A stretch of DNA of 64,000 bases from positions 2,108,001-2,172,000 of the forward strand of contig NZ_CP073695.1 of NCBI RefSeq assembly GCF_018228765.1, read 5' to 3'. Made by a program: the position numbers and the translations under genes. The notes beneath the pieces were generated by a model. The model was not told the origin of the DNA. It searched no databases and saw only the letters and a list, made by a program, of their open reading frames with translations. Within the stretch, counting starts at the first letter, position 1. Each line of letters starts with the position of its first letter. This stretch comes from Halorubrum ruber (lineage in GTDB: Archaea; Halobacteriota; Halobacteria; Halobacteriales; Haloferacaceae). Shown piece after piece: positions 26,172 through 35,089 of the stretch.

Positions 26172-26450
26172 ATGACCGACACGGAGACCGCGACGGCGAA
26201 CGGCGTCGCGGCCCGCTACGAGGAGACGGACGGCGAACGCCTGCTCACCTTCTCGCGGGACGGCCGCGAGGCGACCGTCGCGCAGAACGCCGAGGGGTAC
26301 GCCATGCTGAAGGTCCGGTCCGGCCCCGACGGCGACGAATTAGAGCGGTACTACGGGTTCGACATGGCGCTTGACCACGCCGCCGAACTGCTCGGCGTCG
26401 ACGTCCCCGACCTCCCGGTGCCGGACGCCGCAGCTGACATGGGGATGTAG
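26172..26450 (+). CDS. Small conserved haloarchaeal protein of unknown function
   Basis: A 92-residue acidic protein starting MTDTETATANGVAARYEETD. It has alternating strands (RLLTFSRDGREATVAQNAEG, YAMLKVRSG) and ends with a helix and the tail VPDLPVPDAAADMGM. No Cys, membrane helix or catalytic motif is evident. It follows the CMD-like gene by 40 bp on the same strand and may be co-transcribed. I do not recognise a function. Confidence 0.75.
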   Translation: MTDTETATANGVAARYEETDGERLLTFSRDGREATVAQNAEGYAMLKVRSGPDGDELERYYGFDMALDHAAELLGVDVPDLPVPDAAADMGM

Positions 26451-26748
26451 CTGCGGCGGCGGACCGCCCGGCCGGCGCAGTCGGTGGTTTCTCGCGGTCG
26501 ACGGCGCCGGCGGCGCCAACAACCAGCAATATGATCCGGCACCCGGAACGCGAGCCGAACTGCTTCGCCGACCCGTGAGGTCGGGTCGGAGACGCACGAC
26601 GAGCCGTCAGGCGCCGTGAGGCGACGTTCAAGGACCGTGTGAACCCCACTCATTGACAAAATTAAATAACCATAGAACATCATAGCCGGAGTTGAATATT
26701 CTCCATAGCCATATCCCCTTATGAGTGGCACCGGTAGCAGGAGTCACG
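26451..26748. promoter_or_regulatory. Intergenic region with AT-rich promoter before the ABC transporter operon
   Basis: About 300 bp. The first half is GC-rich and non-coding, with a weak inverted repeat (GTCAGGCGCC / GGCGAC area). The second half turns sharply AT-rich (AAAATTAAATAACC at about 26658 and GTTGAATATTC further on), which is where a TATA box and regulator sites for the downstream substrate-binding protein gene are expected. The distance from the first AT block to the ATG is about 85 nt, implying a leadered transcript or a second, closer promoter. Confidence 0.5.
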
Positions 26749-27726
26749 ATGGAACGAAGACAATTCCTGCGCGGTACCGGCGCGGCGATCGGCGGCTCGC
26801 TCGTCGCCGGCTGCGTCGGGGGCGGGAGCGAATCCGGGACGGTGACGGTCGACTACGCGTACTACAACCCGGTCAGCCTCGTGTTGCGCGAGAAGGGCTG
26901 GCTCGAGGAGGCGTTCGCGGACACCGACACCGACGTCGAGTGGGTGTTGAGCCTCGGGAGCAACCAGGCGAACGAGTACGCCCAGAGCGGCGAAGCCGAG
27001 GTCTCCTCGACCGCCGGCATCGCGGCGCTGATGGCCCGCACGAACGGCGTGCCGATCACGACGCCGTACGTCTACTCGGAGCCAGAGTGGACCGCGCTCG
27101 TCACCTTCGAGGAGACCGGGATCGAGTCGGTCGCGGACCTGGAGGGGAAGCGGGTCGCCGCCACGCGCGGCACCGACCCGTACTTCTTCCTGCTCCAGGC
27201 GCTGGGCGACGCCGGGCTGAGCGAAGACGACGTCGAGGTCGTCAACCTCCAGCACCCGGAGGGACAGTCCGCGCTGGTCCGCGGCGACGTCGACGCGTGG
27301 GCCGGGCTCGACCCCCACATGGCGGAGCTGGAGCTCGAACACGACGGCGCGGAGCTGTTCTTCCGCGAGCCCCGGTACAACACCTACGGCTTCCTGAACT
27401 TCCTCGACGGGTTCCTTGCGGACCGCACCGAGGACGCGACGCGCGTCCTCGAGGCCTACGAGCGCGGCCGCGAGTGGGCCATCGCAAACCCCGAGGCGAC
27501 TGCGGGGATCCTCGCCGACGCTTCCGAGATGTCGGCGCCGGTCGCGGAGCGCGTGTTCACCCAGCGGAACGACCTCTCCGAGCCGATCCCGGGCGAGCCG
27601 CACCGCGAACTCCTCTCCGACCTCTCACCAATCCTCGAACGCGAGGACCTCGTGACCGACGACGCGGACCCCGCCGGCAACGTCGACGAGCTGATCGACG
27701 CCGAGTTCGCGAGCGAGGTCGTCTGA
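26749..27726 (+). CDS. ABC transporter substrate-binding lipoprotein (NrtA/SsuA/TauA type)
   Basis: A 325-residue secreted binding protein. It begins with a Tat motif and lipobox: MERRQFLRGTGAAIGGSLVA, then Cys at about residue 21. The mature part is of the nitrate/sulfonate/taurine/thiamine-precursor type: VDYAYYNPVSLVLREKGWLE, SNQANEYAQSGEAEVSS, LEGKRVAATRGTDPYFFLLQ and DAWAGLDPHMAELE. It is the first gene of a three-gene importer operon, one base before the permease gene. Substrates of this class are small organic anions or pyrimidine precursors; which one cannot be read from sequence. Confidence 0.92.
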   Translation: MERRQFLRGTGAAIGGSLVAGCVGGGSESGTVTVDYAYYNPVSLVLREKGWLEEAFADTDTDVEWVLSLGSNQANEYAQSGEAEVSSTAGIAALMARTNGVPITTPYVYSEPEWTALVTFEETGIESVADLEGKRVAATRGTDPYFFLLQALGDAGLSEDDVEVVNLQHPEGQSALVRGDVDAWAGLDPHMAELELEHDGAELFFREPRYNTYGFLNFLDGFLADRTEDATRVLEAYERGREWAIANPEATAGILADASEMSAPVAERVFTQRNDLSEPIPGEPHRELLSDLSPILEREDLVTDDADPAGNVDELIDAEFASEVV

Positions 27727-27727
27727 G

Positions 27728-28580
27728 ATGGCCGCCGACACCCGCCGGGAGTCGGACGTCTCCCGCGACTCCGACTCCGGCCGCGGGTCGACGGCGGGCG
27801 GGTCGGCCGGCGGCGCCGAGTCTCACGGGCTCGGCCCGGTTCCCCTCCCCGCCGCGAGGCGGTTCCGCCCCCTGCTCGGGCTGCTCGTCCCCGCCGCGCT
27901 CGTCGTCGTCTGGCACCTCTCCGTCGCGACTGGTGTCTTCGCGGCCCACCAGCTGCCGGCGCCGCTGCGGGTGGCGGAGACGCTGTACGGGCTGGCGGCG
28001 TCCGGCGAGCTGTGGGGTCACGTCGCGATCACGGTCCAGCGCGTCGTCCTCGGCGCCGGCCTTGGGATCGTCGTCGGCAGCCTGTTCGGGACCGCGACTG
28101 GGCTCTCCCGGACGGCGAGCGACCTGCTCGACCCCCTGCTCCAGAGCCTGAAGAACATCCCGTCGCTGGCGTGGGTGCCGCTGTTCCTGCTCTGGTTCGG
28201 CATCGGCGAGACCGCGAAGGTGCTGCTCATCGCGGTCGGCGCGTTCTTCCCGGTGTACCTCAACCTCTCGACCGGCATCGCCGCGGTCGACGAGGAGCTG
28301 CTGGAGGTCGCCGAGGTGTACGACCTCGGGCGCGTCGAGTCGCTGCGCCGGGTCGTGTTCCCGGCCGCGCTCCCCGACCTGCTCGTCGGGATCCGCGGCG
28401 GCGTCGGGCTGGCGTGGATGTTCGTGGTCGCCGCCGAGCTGATCGCGGCGAGCCAGGGGATCGGGTTCCTGCTCAGCGACGGGCGGACCCTCGCGCGGCC
28501 CGACATCATCGTGGGGTCGATCCTGCTGTTCGCCTTCCTCGGCAACTGCTCGGACGTCGCGGTGAAGGAGGTGAGAGACC

Positions 28581-28597
<17 letters not shown>
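27728..28597 (+). CDS. ABC transporter permease (SsuC/TauC type)
   Basis: A 289-residue permease. After an acidic/Ser-rich cytoplasmic N-terminal tail of about 45 residues come about six membrane helices of the BPD_transp_1 type. The segment LLQSLKNIPSLAWVPLFLLWFG is the SsuC/TauC hallmark, and the EAA loop reads EVAEVYDLGRVESLRRVVFP followed by ALPDLLVGIRGGVGLAWMFV. It starts one base after the binding-protein stop and overlaps the ATPase gene by 17 bp, so the three are one operon. Confidence 0.93.
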
Positions 28598-29396
<799 letters not shown>

Positions 29397-29760
29397 CGGC
29401 GTGCGTGATCCGGCGGTAGCGGTGTCCGCGGTTCGGCGGTAACGGTGTCCGCGGTTCGGCGGTAACGGTGTCCGCAGTCCGCCCCGAGCGGCGGCAGCCC
29501 TCCGGCGGTGCGGATGGCTGCCACGCACCGCGCGCCGACCGTCGTCCGAACGAAACGAACGTCGATCCGACTTATTAACCCAGTTCCGGATCGGAATACG
29601 GGGTCGATCCTCGGTGTGTGTATAACCTGTTTAAGGTGTATGGATTCGGGCGCAGTCGTGCGGTTTTTCGCTCACCGTGCGCGGCCCACCGAACTGCCGG
29701 TCCGCTCTGATTTTGCGATCGTCCAAACCGTTAAGTATCCGACCGTCTTGTCGTGAACCG
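29397..29760. other. Intergenic region upstream of leuA
   Basis: About 360 bp without a supported gene. It opens with three 23-bp direct repeats (separate entry). It then holds AT-richer DNA with TTATTAACC around 29572, GTATAACCTG around 29622 and a weak TTAAGTATCC about 25 nt before the leuA ATG. Any of these may be a promoter for leuA. A small open frame across the middle (82 codons) has no recognisable protein character. Confidence 0.45.
29411..29479. repeat. Three tandem 23-bp repeats after the ABC transporter operon
   Basis: The unit CGGCGGTAACGGTGTCCGCG plus GTT occurs three times in a row with single-base differences (first copy has G for A, last copy ends AGTC). It begins 14 bp after the ATPase stop codon. 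The repeats look like slippage products but sit where a transcript terminus would be expected. No hairpin is formed within one unit. Confidence 0.85.
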
Positions 29761-30982
29761 ATGACAGACATCACGGAGGCTTCGTCGGACACCCCGGCGG
29801 ATCGAGTTCTTCCAGGGCACGATAGCTTCTAACGTCGATATAGGTCCTGTCAGGATCTTCGACACGACCCTGCGAGACGGAGAACAGTCACCACGCACGT
29901 CGTTCAGCTACGATGAGAAACGCCGCATAGCGGCGACGCTGGACGACATGAACACCCACGTCATCGAGGCGGGGTTCCCGGTCAACTCGGACGCGGAGTT
30001 CGAGGCCGTCAGCGACATCGCCGCCGCGACGGACACCACCGTCTGCGGGTTGGCGCGGGTCGTCGAGGGCGACATCGACGCCGCCATCGACTCCGGCGTC
30101 GAGATGGTCCACGTGTTCGTCTCCACCAGCGACGTTCAGCTGGAGGACTCGATGCACGCGACCCGCGAGGAGGCGAAACAGCGCGCGGTCGACGCCGTCG
30201 AGCAGGTGAAAGACGCCGGCGTCGAGTGCATGTTCTCGCCGATGGACGCCACTCGGACGGATCCGGACTACCTGATCGACATCGTCGAGGCCGTCTCCGA
30301 CGCGGGAACCGACTGGATCAACATCCCCGACACCTGCGGCGTCGGGATGCCGACCAGCTTCGGCGAGACGGTGAACGCGGTCGTCGAGGCGACCGACGCC
30401 CGCGTCGACGTCCACACCCACGACGACTTCGGCATGGCCGCGGCGAACGCGGTCATGGGCTTCGAGAACGGCGCGGAGCAGGCGCAGGTGTCGGTCAATG
30501 GGATCGGCGAGCGCGCCGGCAACGCCGCCTACGAGGAGGTTGTCATGGCCGTCGAGTCGGTGTACGGCGTCGACACCGGCATCGACACGACCCAGATCAC
30601 CAAGCTGGCCCGGATCGTCGAGGAGGCCTCGGACATCCCGGTGCCGGCGAACAAGCCCGTCACCGGGCGGAACGCGTTCGCCCACGAGTCGGGCATCCAC
30701 GCCGCCGGCGTCATCGAGAACGCCGACACGTTCGAGACCGGCGTGATGACCCCGGAGATGGTGGGCGCCGAGCGCGAGTTCGTGCTGGGCAAACACACCG
30801 GCACCCACAGCGTGCGCAAGCATCTGGTAGAGGCCGGCTTCGACCCGACGGACAGCGAGGTCCGGGCGATTACGAAGCGGGTCAAGGAGTACGGTGCCGG
30901 CAAGCGGCAGGTGACCGCCGGCGACGTCGAGCGGTTCGCCGAGGAGGCGGACGTCACGCGCGAGGAGGAGGTCCGGGTCTGA
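29761..30982 (+). pseudogene. leuA: 2-Isopropylmalate synthase LeuA, frame-disrupted near the N-terminus
   Basis: LeuA condenses acetyl-CoA with 2-oxoisovalerate, the first committed step of leucine synthesis. The main frame carries the full catalytic domain: VRIFDTTLRDGEQSPRTSFS, the DTCGVGMP segment, the HxH metal site in DVHTHDDFGMA, GERAGNAAYEEV, and the FAHESGIHAAG / LGKHTGTH region. This frame has no start codon upstream of a Met in mid-domain. The ATG of MTDITEASSDTPA lies in another frame, about 45 nt before the conserved IEFFQGTIASN. The disruption is near 29800-29808 (ACCCCGGCGG) and is repaired by two added or one removed base. The short form lacks the C-terminal regulatory domain of bacterial LeuA, and homocitrate/citramalate synthase paralogues are close relatives. 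Confidence 0.82.
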
Positions 30983-31203
30983 TGACCCCCTCCCCGACCG
31001 GAGCGCCCCCCGAGCGACCGCGAGGGCGGTCGCGGGAGCACTCTGACCGGGGCCAGCGTCGGCCCCGCGGCGCCCGTCGCCGTGCCGCGCGCCGCGTCGC
31101 CCGACAGGAATTTATACCCCGGCCGCGTTGCTCCGGGCGAGATGCGACGGCACACCACGGCCGCGGCGCGCGCGAGCGTACCGGGAGCCGTCGCGCCGAT
31201 TAT

Positions 31204-31225
31204 TGTAGGGGTATAACCCCCTACA
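31204..31225. promoter_or_regulatory. Palindromic site enclosing a TATA-like core upstream of ilvB
   Basis: Perfect 8-bp arms, TGTAGGGG and CCCCTACA, flank the six bases TATAAC. A dimeric regulator would fit such a site, and the AT core could itself be the TATA box, so binding would block TBP. With transcription starting about 25 nt downstream, the ilvB leader would be roughly 150 nt. The alternative is a small hairpin in a transcript starting further upstream. Confidence 0.5.
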
Positions 31226-31267
31226 CTACCCTTTCCTCACCAACGCGACGCACCGCCGAACGCCGGC

Positions 31268-31326
31268 GACCGGGTCGGTTCCCACACGTGGAGACCCGCT
31301 CCCGAGACGGGAACCGCGCCCCGGTC
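31268..31326 (+). promoter_or_regulatory. Stem-loop in the putative 5' leader of ilvB
   Basis: Two stacked helices are visible: outer GACCGGG with CCCGGTC, and inner GGTTCCC with GGGAACC, separated by a 2-nt bulge on one side and 4 nt on the other. The 25-nt apical loop contains a further small hairpin, GGAG and CTCC around ACCCG. It ends about 65 nt before the ilvB ATG. It could be an RNA-level control element for branched-chain amino-acid synthesis or simply GC-driven structure. No known riboswitch class was recognised. Confidence 0.4.
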
Positions 31327-31391
31327 TGTCCCGCGTTCGCAGCGACCGACACGACAACCCGCCAGATGCCACACCGCACACCACCACGACA

Positions 31392-33206
31392 ATGAGCGAC
31401 ACAGCAGCACAGCCGCGATCCGACGCGGACGAGTCGGACGACGCCTCGGCCGACGCGACCGCGACCGACGAACCGACCGATCCGGACGAGGAACAGGGGG
31501 CAGGCCCCGTTTCGACCGGCGCCGAGTCGGTCGTCGCCGCCCTCGAGGCCGCGGGCGCGAAGACCGCCTTCGGCGTTCAGGGCGGCGCGATCATGCCCGT
31601 CTACGACGCTCTGTACGACTCCTCGATCCGGCACGTGACGATGGCCCACGAACAGGGCGCGTCCCACGCCGCCGACGCGTACGGCGTCGTCGCCGGCGAG
31701 CCCGGCCTCTGTATGGCCACGTCCGGCCCGGGCGCGACGAACCTCGTCACCGGTATTGCCGACGCAGACATGGACTCGGACGCGATGCTGGCGCTGACCG
31801 GCCAGGTCCCCACGGAGTTCGTCGGCAACGACGCGTTCCAGGAGACCGACACGGTCGGCGTTACCCGTCCCATCACGAAGCACAACTACTTCGCGGGCGG
31901 CGCGGACACTGTCGGCGACACCGTCGGCGAGGCGTTCGAGCTGTCGCGGGCCGGACGGCCCGGTCCGACGCTCGTCGACCTCCCGAAGGACGTCACGCAG
32001 GACGAGACCGACCGGACGCCCGGTCCGGCGACGCCCCCCGCGGGGACCGACCCCGACCCGAACGCCGATCAAGAGGCGGTCGAGGAGGCTGCTCGCGCTA
32101 TCGAGTCGGCAGAACGACCCGTCTGCCTGTTCGGCGGCGGCGTCATCAAGGCCGACGCGAGCGACGAGGCGCGGACGTTCGCCCGGAGCTACGGGATCCC
32201 AGTGACGACGACGATGCCGGGAATCGGCTCGTTCCCCGAGGGCGACGACCTCTGCCTCTCGTGGGCGGGGATGCACGGCACCGGCTACGCGAACCTCGCG
32301 ATCACCCACACCGACTGCCTGATCGCGGTCGGCACGCGCTTCGACGACCGGCTCACCGGCGGGATCGACACGTTCGCGCCCGAGGCCGAGGTTATCCACG
32401 TCGACATCGACCCCGCGGAGATCAGCAAGAACGTCCACGCCGACTACCCGCTGATCGGCGACGCGGGGCGCGTCCTCGACCAACTGACGGCGGCGGTCCG
32501 CGAGGGGCCCGATACCGAGGCGTGGCGCGAGCGGTGCGCGGAGTGGAAGGAGACGTACCCGCTCACGTACGCGACGCCGGACGACGAGCCGCTGAAGCCG
32601 CAGTTCGTCGTCGAGGCGTTCGACGAGGCGACCGACGACGACACCATCGTCACCACCGGCGTGGGTCAACACCAGATGTGGGCCTCGCAGTTCTGGACGT
32701 ACTCGGAGCCCCGGACGTGGGTCTCCTCGCACGGCCTCGGGACGATGGGGTACGGCGTGCCCGCCGCGGTCGGCGCGCGCGTCGCGGCCGACACGATGGG
32801 CGAGGAGGACCGCGACGTGGTCTGCTTCGACGGCGACGGCTCCTTCCTGATGACGATGCAGGAGCTGTCGGTCGCGGTCCGCGAGGAGCTCGATATCACT
32901 ATCGCCGTGCTCAACAACGAGTACATCGGGATGGTGCGCCAGTGGCAGGACGCCTTCTACGAGGGCCGCCACATGGCCTCCGACTACACGTGGATGCCCG
33001 AGTTCGACAAGCTCGCCGAGGCGTTCGGCGCGCTCGGCCTGCGTGTCGACGACTACGACGAGGTCGCGCCCGCCGTCGAGGAGGCGCTCGATTACGAGGG
33101 GCCGGCCGTGGTCGACTTCCACGTCGACCCCGAGGAGAACGTCCTGCCGATGGTGCCGAGCGGCGGCGCGAACGGGAAGTTCGCGGCCGCGGAGGACCAG
33201 CTATGA
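31392..33206 (+). CDS. ilvB: Acetolactate synthase large (catalytic) subunit IlvB
   Basis: A 604-residue ThDP- and FAD-dependent enzyme that makes acetolactate or acetohydroxybutyrate, the first shared step of Val/Leu/Ile synthesis. An acidic disordered N-terminus of about 40 residues precedes the ThDP PYR domain (FGVQGGAIMPVYDAL with HEQGASHAADAY), the central FAD domain (PVCLFGGGVIKA) and the ThDP PP domain (GDGSFLMTMQEL ... NNEYIGMVRQWQ). Length is typical once the acidic tail is allowed for. The stop overlaps the ilvN start by 4 bp, ensuring coupled synthesis with the regulatory subunit. Confidence 0.96.
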   Translation: MSDTAAQPRSDADESDDASADATATDEPTDPDEEQGAGPVSTGAESVVAALEAAGAKTAFGVQGGAIMPVYDALYDSSIRHVTMAHEQGASHAADAYGVVAGEPGLCMATSGPGATNLVTGIADADMDSDAMLALTGQVPTEFVGNDAFQETDTVGVTRPITKHNYFAGGADTVGDTVGEAFELSRAGRPGPTLVDLPKDVTQDETDRTPGPATPPAGTDPDPNADQEAVEEAARAIESAERPVCLFGGGVIKADASDEARTFARSYGIPVTTTMPGIGSFPEGDDLCLSWAGMHGTGYANLAITHTDCLIAVGTRFDDRLTGGIDTFAPEAEVIHVDIDPAEISKNVHADYPLIGDAGRVLDQLTAAVREGPDTEAWRERCAEWKETYPLTYATPDDEPLKPQFVVEAFDEATDDDTIVTTGVGQHQMWASQFWTYSEPRTWVSSHGLGTMGYGVPAAVGARVAADTMGEEDRDVVCFDGDGSFLMTMQELSVAVREELDITIAVLNNEYIGMVRQWQDAFYEGRHMASDYTWMPEFDKLAEAFGALGLRVDDYDEVAPAVEEALDYEGPAVVDFHVDPEENVLPMVPSGGANGKFAAAEDQL

Positions 33207-33919
33207 GCGGCGACGCCTCCGACGGCGACGCGCCGGCCGTCTCGGACGCCGACTCGCGCACGACTCCCGACGCCGACTCCCGACCGCTCCCGGGCGAGCA
33301 GCCCGGGCCGGACGAGCGCGACCACCCCGAGGGGCGCCGGAACCTCGAAGGGATCCGGATCGATCCCGTCGTCGAGGCCGAACACGAGTCGCGGCGCGCG
33401 GTGATCTCCGCGCTGGTCGAGGACGAGCCCGGCGTGCTCGCGCGCGTCTCCGGGCTCGTCTCTCGCCGCCAGTTCAACATCGAGAGCCTCACGGTCGGGC
33501 CGACGACCGTCGACGGCCACTCGCGGATCACGATGGTCGTCGAGGAGACGGACCCCGGCATCGACCAGATCGAAAAGCAGATGGCGAAGCTGAAGCCGGT
33601 CATCTCGGTCGGCGAGGTCGCCGGCGATGCGGTCATCTCCGAGCTCGTCCTGCTGAAGGTCGAGGCCGACGACCCGGCCGCGGTCCACGCCGTCTCCGAG
33701 ATGTACGACGGGCGGACGGTCGACGCCGGCCCGGAGACAATCACCGTCGAACTCACCGGCGACAAGGCGAACATTGACAACGCGATCGGCGCCTTCGACC
33801 GGTTCGGGATCGTCGAGATCGCGCGGACCGGGCCGACTGCCCTCGCGCGCGGCGACACCCCCACGGCCCCAGGAGAGAAACCCGGAACGGCCGGCGAACC
33901 GACGACGCACGACGACTGA
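33203..33919 (+). CDS. ilvN: Acetolactate synthase small (regulatory) subunit IlvN
   Basis: A 238-residue regulatory partner of IlvB that confers valine feedback. An ACT domain is evident ([32 protein letters not shown]), followed by the second conserved domain ([40 protein letters not shown]). About 50 residues at the N-terminus and 25 at the C-terminus are low-complexity acidic/Pro-rich extensions not found in bacterial IlvN/IlvH. The ATG overlaps the ilvB stop. Confidence 0.95.
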   Translation: MSGDASDGDAPAVSDADSRTTPDADSRPLPGEQPGPDERDHPEGRRNLEGIRIDPVVEAEHESRRAVISALVEDEPGVLARVSGLVSRRQFNIESLTVGPTTVDGHSRITMVVEETDPGIDQIEKQMAKLKPVISVGEVAGDAVISELVLLKVEADDPAAVHAVSEMYDGRTVDAGPETITVELTGDKANIDNAIGAFDRFGIVEIARTGPTALARGDTPTAPGEKPGTAGEPTTHDD

Positions 33920-33950
33920 CAGCGAACACACGCGAACTCACACGATACAC

Positions 33951-35009
33951 ATGACCGAAGACGACACGCAGACGTTCAATTCGACAGTATACTACGACGA
34001 CGACGCGGACGAGGAGGCGATCGCCCACAAGACGGTGGCCGTCCTCGGCTACGGCTCGCAGGGCCACGCGCACGCCCAGAACCTCTCCGAGAGCGGAGTC
34101 GACGTGATCGTCGGCCTCCGCGAGGACAGCTCCTCCCGGAGCGCCGCCGAGAGCGACGGGCTCCGCGTGGCGACCCCCGCCGAGGCGGCCGCCGAGGCCG
34201 ACGTGGTGAGTGTCCTCGTCCCCGACACCGTCCAGCCGGACGTGTACGAGAACGCGGTGGAGCCGAACCTCGACGCGGGCGACACCCTCCAGTTCGCGCA
34301 CGGGTTCAACATCCACTACAACCAGATACAGCCGCCGGAGGACGTCGACGTGACGATGGTCGCGCCGAAGTCGCCGGGCCACCTCGTCCGCCGCAACTAC
34401 GAGAACGACCAGGGGACCCCCGGCCTGCTCGCGGTGTACCAGGACGCGACGGGCGACGCGCACGACGAGGGGCTCGCGTACGCGGCCGCGATCGGCTGTA
34501 CCCGCGCCGGCGTCGTCGAGACGTCGTTTCGCGAGGAGACCGAGACCGACCTGTTCGGCGAGCAGGCCGTCCTCTGTGGCGGCGTCACCTCGCTCGTGAA
34601 GCAGGGGTACGAGACGCTCGTCGACGCCGGCTACTCGCCGGAGATGGCGTACTTCGAGTGTCTCAACGAGCTGAAGCTCATCGTCGACCTGATGTACGAG
34701 GGCGGGCTCGGCGAGATGTGGGACTCCGTCTCCGACACCGCCGAGTACGGCGGGCTCACGCAGGGCGACGTGGTCGTCGACGAGCACGCCCGCGAGAACA
34801 TGGAGGAAGTCCTCGAAAAGGTCCAGAACGGCCAGTTCGCCCGGGAGTGGATCTCTGAGAATCAGGCGGGACGGCCCTCCTACACCCAGCTCCGCGAGGC
34901 GGAGAAGAACCACGAGATCGAGGCCGTCGGCGACGAGCTGCGCGGCCTGTTCGCGTGGGAGGAGTCGGGAGACGAGGACGAGGAGGAGAGCGCCGAGGTG
35001 ACCGCGTGA
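33951..35009 (+). CDS. ilvC: Ketol-acid reductoisomerase IlvC
   Basis: A 352-residue class I enzyme that isomerises and reduces acetolactate to dihydroxyisovalerate. The Rossmann motif [17 protein letters not shown] is near residue 27. The knotted C-terminal domain shows the Mg2+ sites in [16 protein letters not shown] and [19 protein letters not shown]. The C-terminus ends in an acidic tail. ATG at [12 protein letters not shown] lies 31 bp after ilvN. Its stop codon overlaps the start of a 26-codon open frame. Confidence 0.96.
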   Translation: MTEDDTQTFNSTVYYDDDADEEAIAHKTVAVLGYGSQGHAHAQNLSESGVDVIVGLREDSSSRSAAESDGLRVATPAEAAAEADVVSVLVPDTVQPDVYENAVEPNLDAGDTLQFAHGFNIHYNQIQPPEDVDVTMVAPKSPGHLVRRNYENDQGTPGLLAVYQDATGDAHDEGLAYAAAIGCTRAGVVETSFREETETDLFGEQAVLCGGVTSLVKQGYETLVDAGYSPEMAYFECLNELKLIVDLMYEGGLGEMWDSVSDTAEYGGLTQGDVVVDEHARENMEEVLEKVQNGQFAREWISENQAGRPSYTQLREAEKNHEIEAVGDELRGLFAWEESGDEDEEESAEVTA

Positions 35010-35089
35010 TGGGCGTATCGCAGGCGGAAACGGCGTCGCAGCCCGCGCCGCCGGCCGGCGGCGCGGCGGTCCGGGGTGACTCCCGATGA
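35009..35089 (+). CDS. Possible 26-residue protein bridging ilvC and leuC
   Basis: An open frame [20 protein letters not shown] (then VRGDSR) begins with an ATG overlapping the ilvC TGA and ends with a TGA overlapping the leuC ATG. It therefore fills the whole gap with stop-start overlaps at both ends. The same type of overlap joins ilvB-ilvN and leuC-leuD. The composition (Ala/Pro/Gly) is low complexity and no homologue is known to me. It may serve only to carry ribosomes to leuC, or encode a tiny peptide. Confidence 0.4.
   Translation: MGVSQAETASQPAPPAGGAAVRGDSR

Larger units (their letters stand above)
30983..31391. other. Intergenic region between leuA and ilvB
   Basis: About 400 bp that separates leuA from the ilvBNC-leuCDB run. 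It contains GAATTTATACC near 31110, a perfect palindromic site and a large stem-loop (separate entries). No coding potential was seen. The long gap in an otherwise tightly overlapping cluster indicates that ilvB has its own promoter and probably a long 5' leader, which is unusual for haloarchaea. Confidence 0.6.

Noticed and set aside
29508..29756. 82-codon open frame upstream of leuA
   Set aside because: It crosses AT-rich promoter-like DNA and has no recognisable features.
31221..33122. 633-codon minus-strand frame opposite ilvB
   Set aside because: Same shadow effect; composition is dominated by Arg, Val, Gly and His with no family features.
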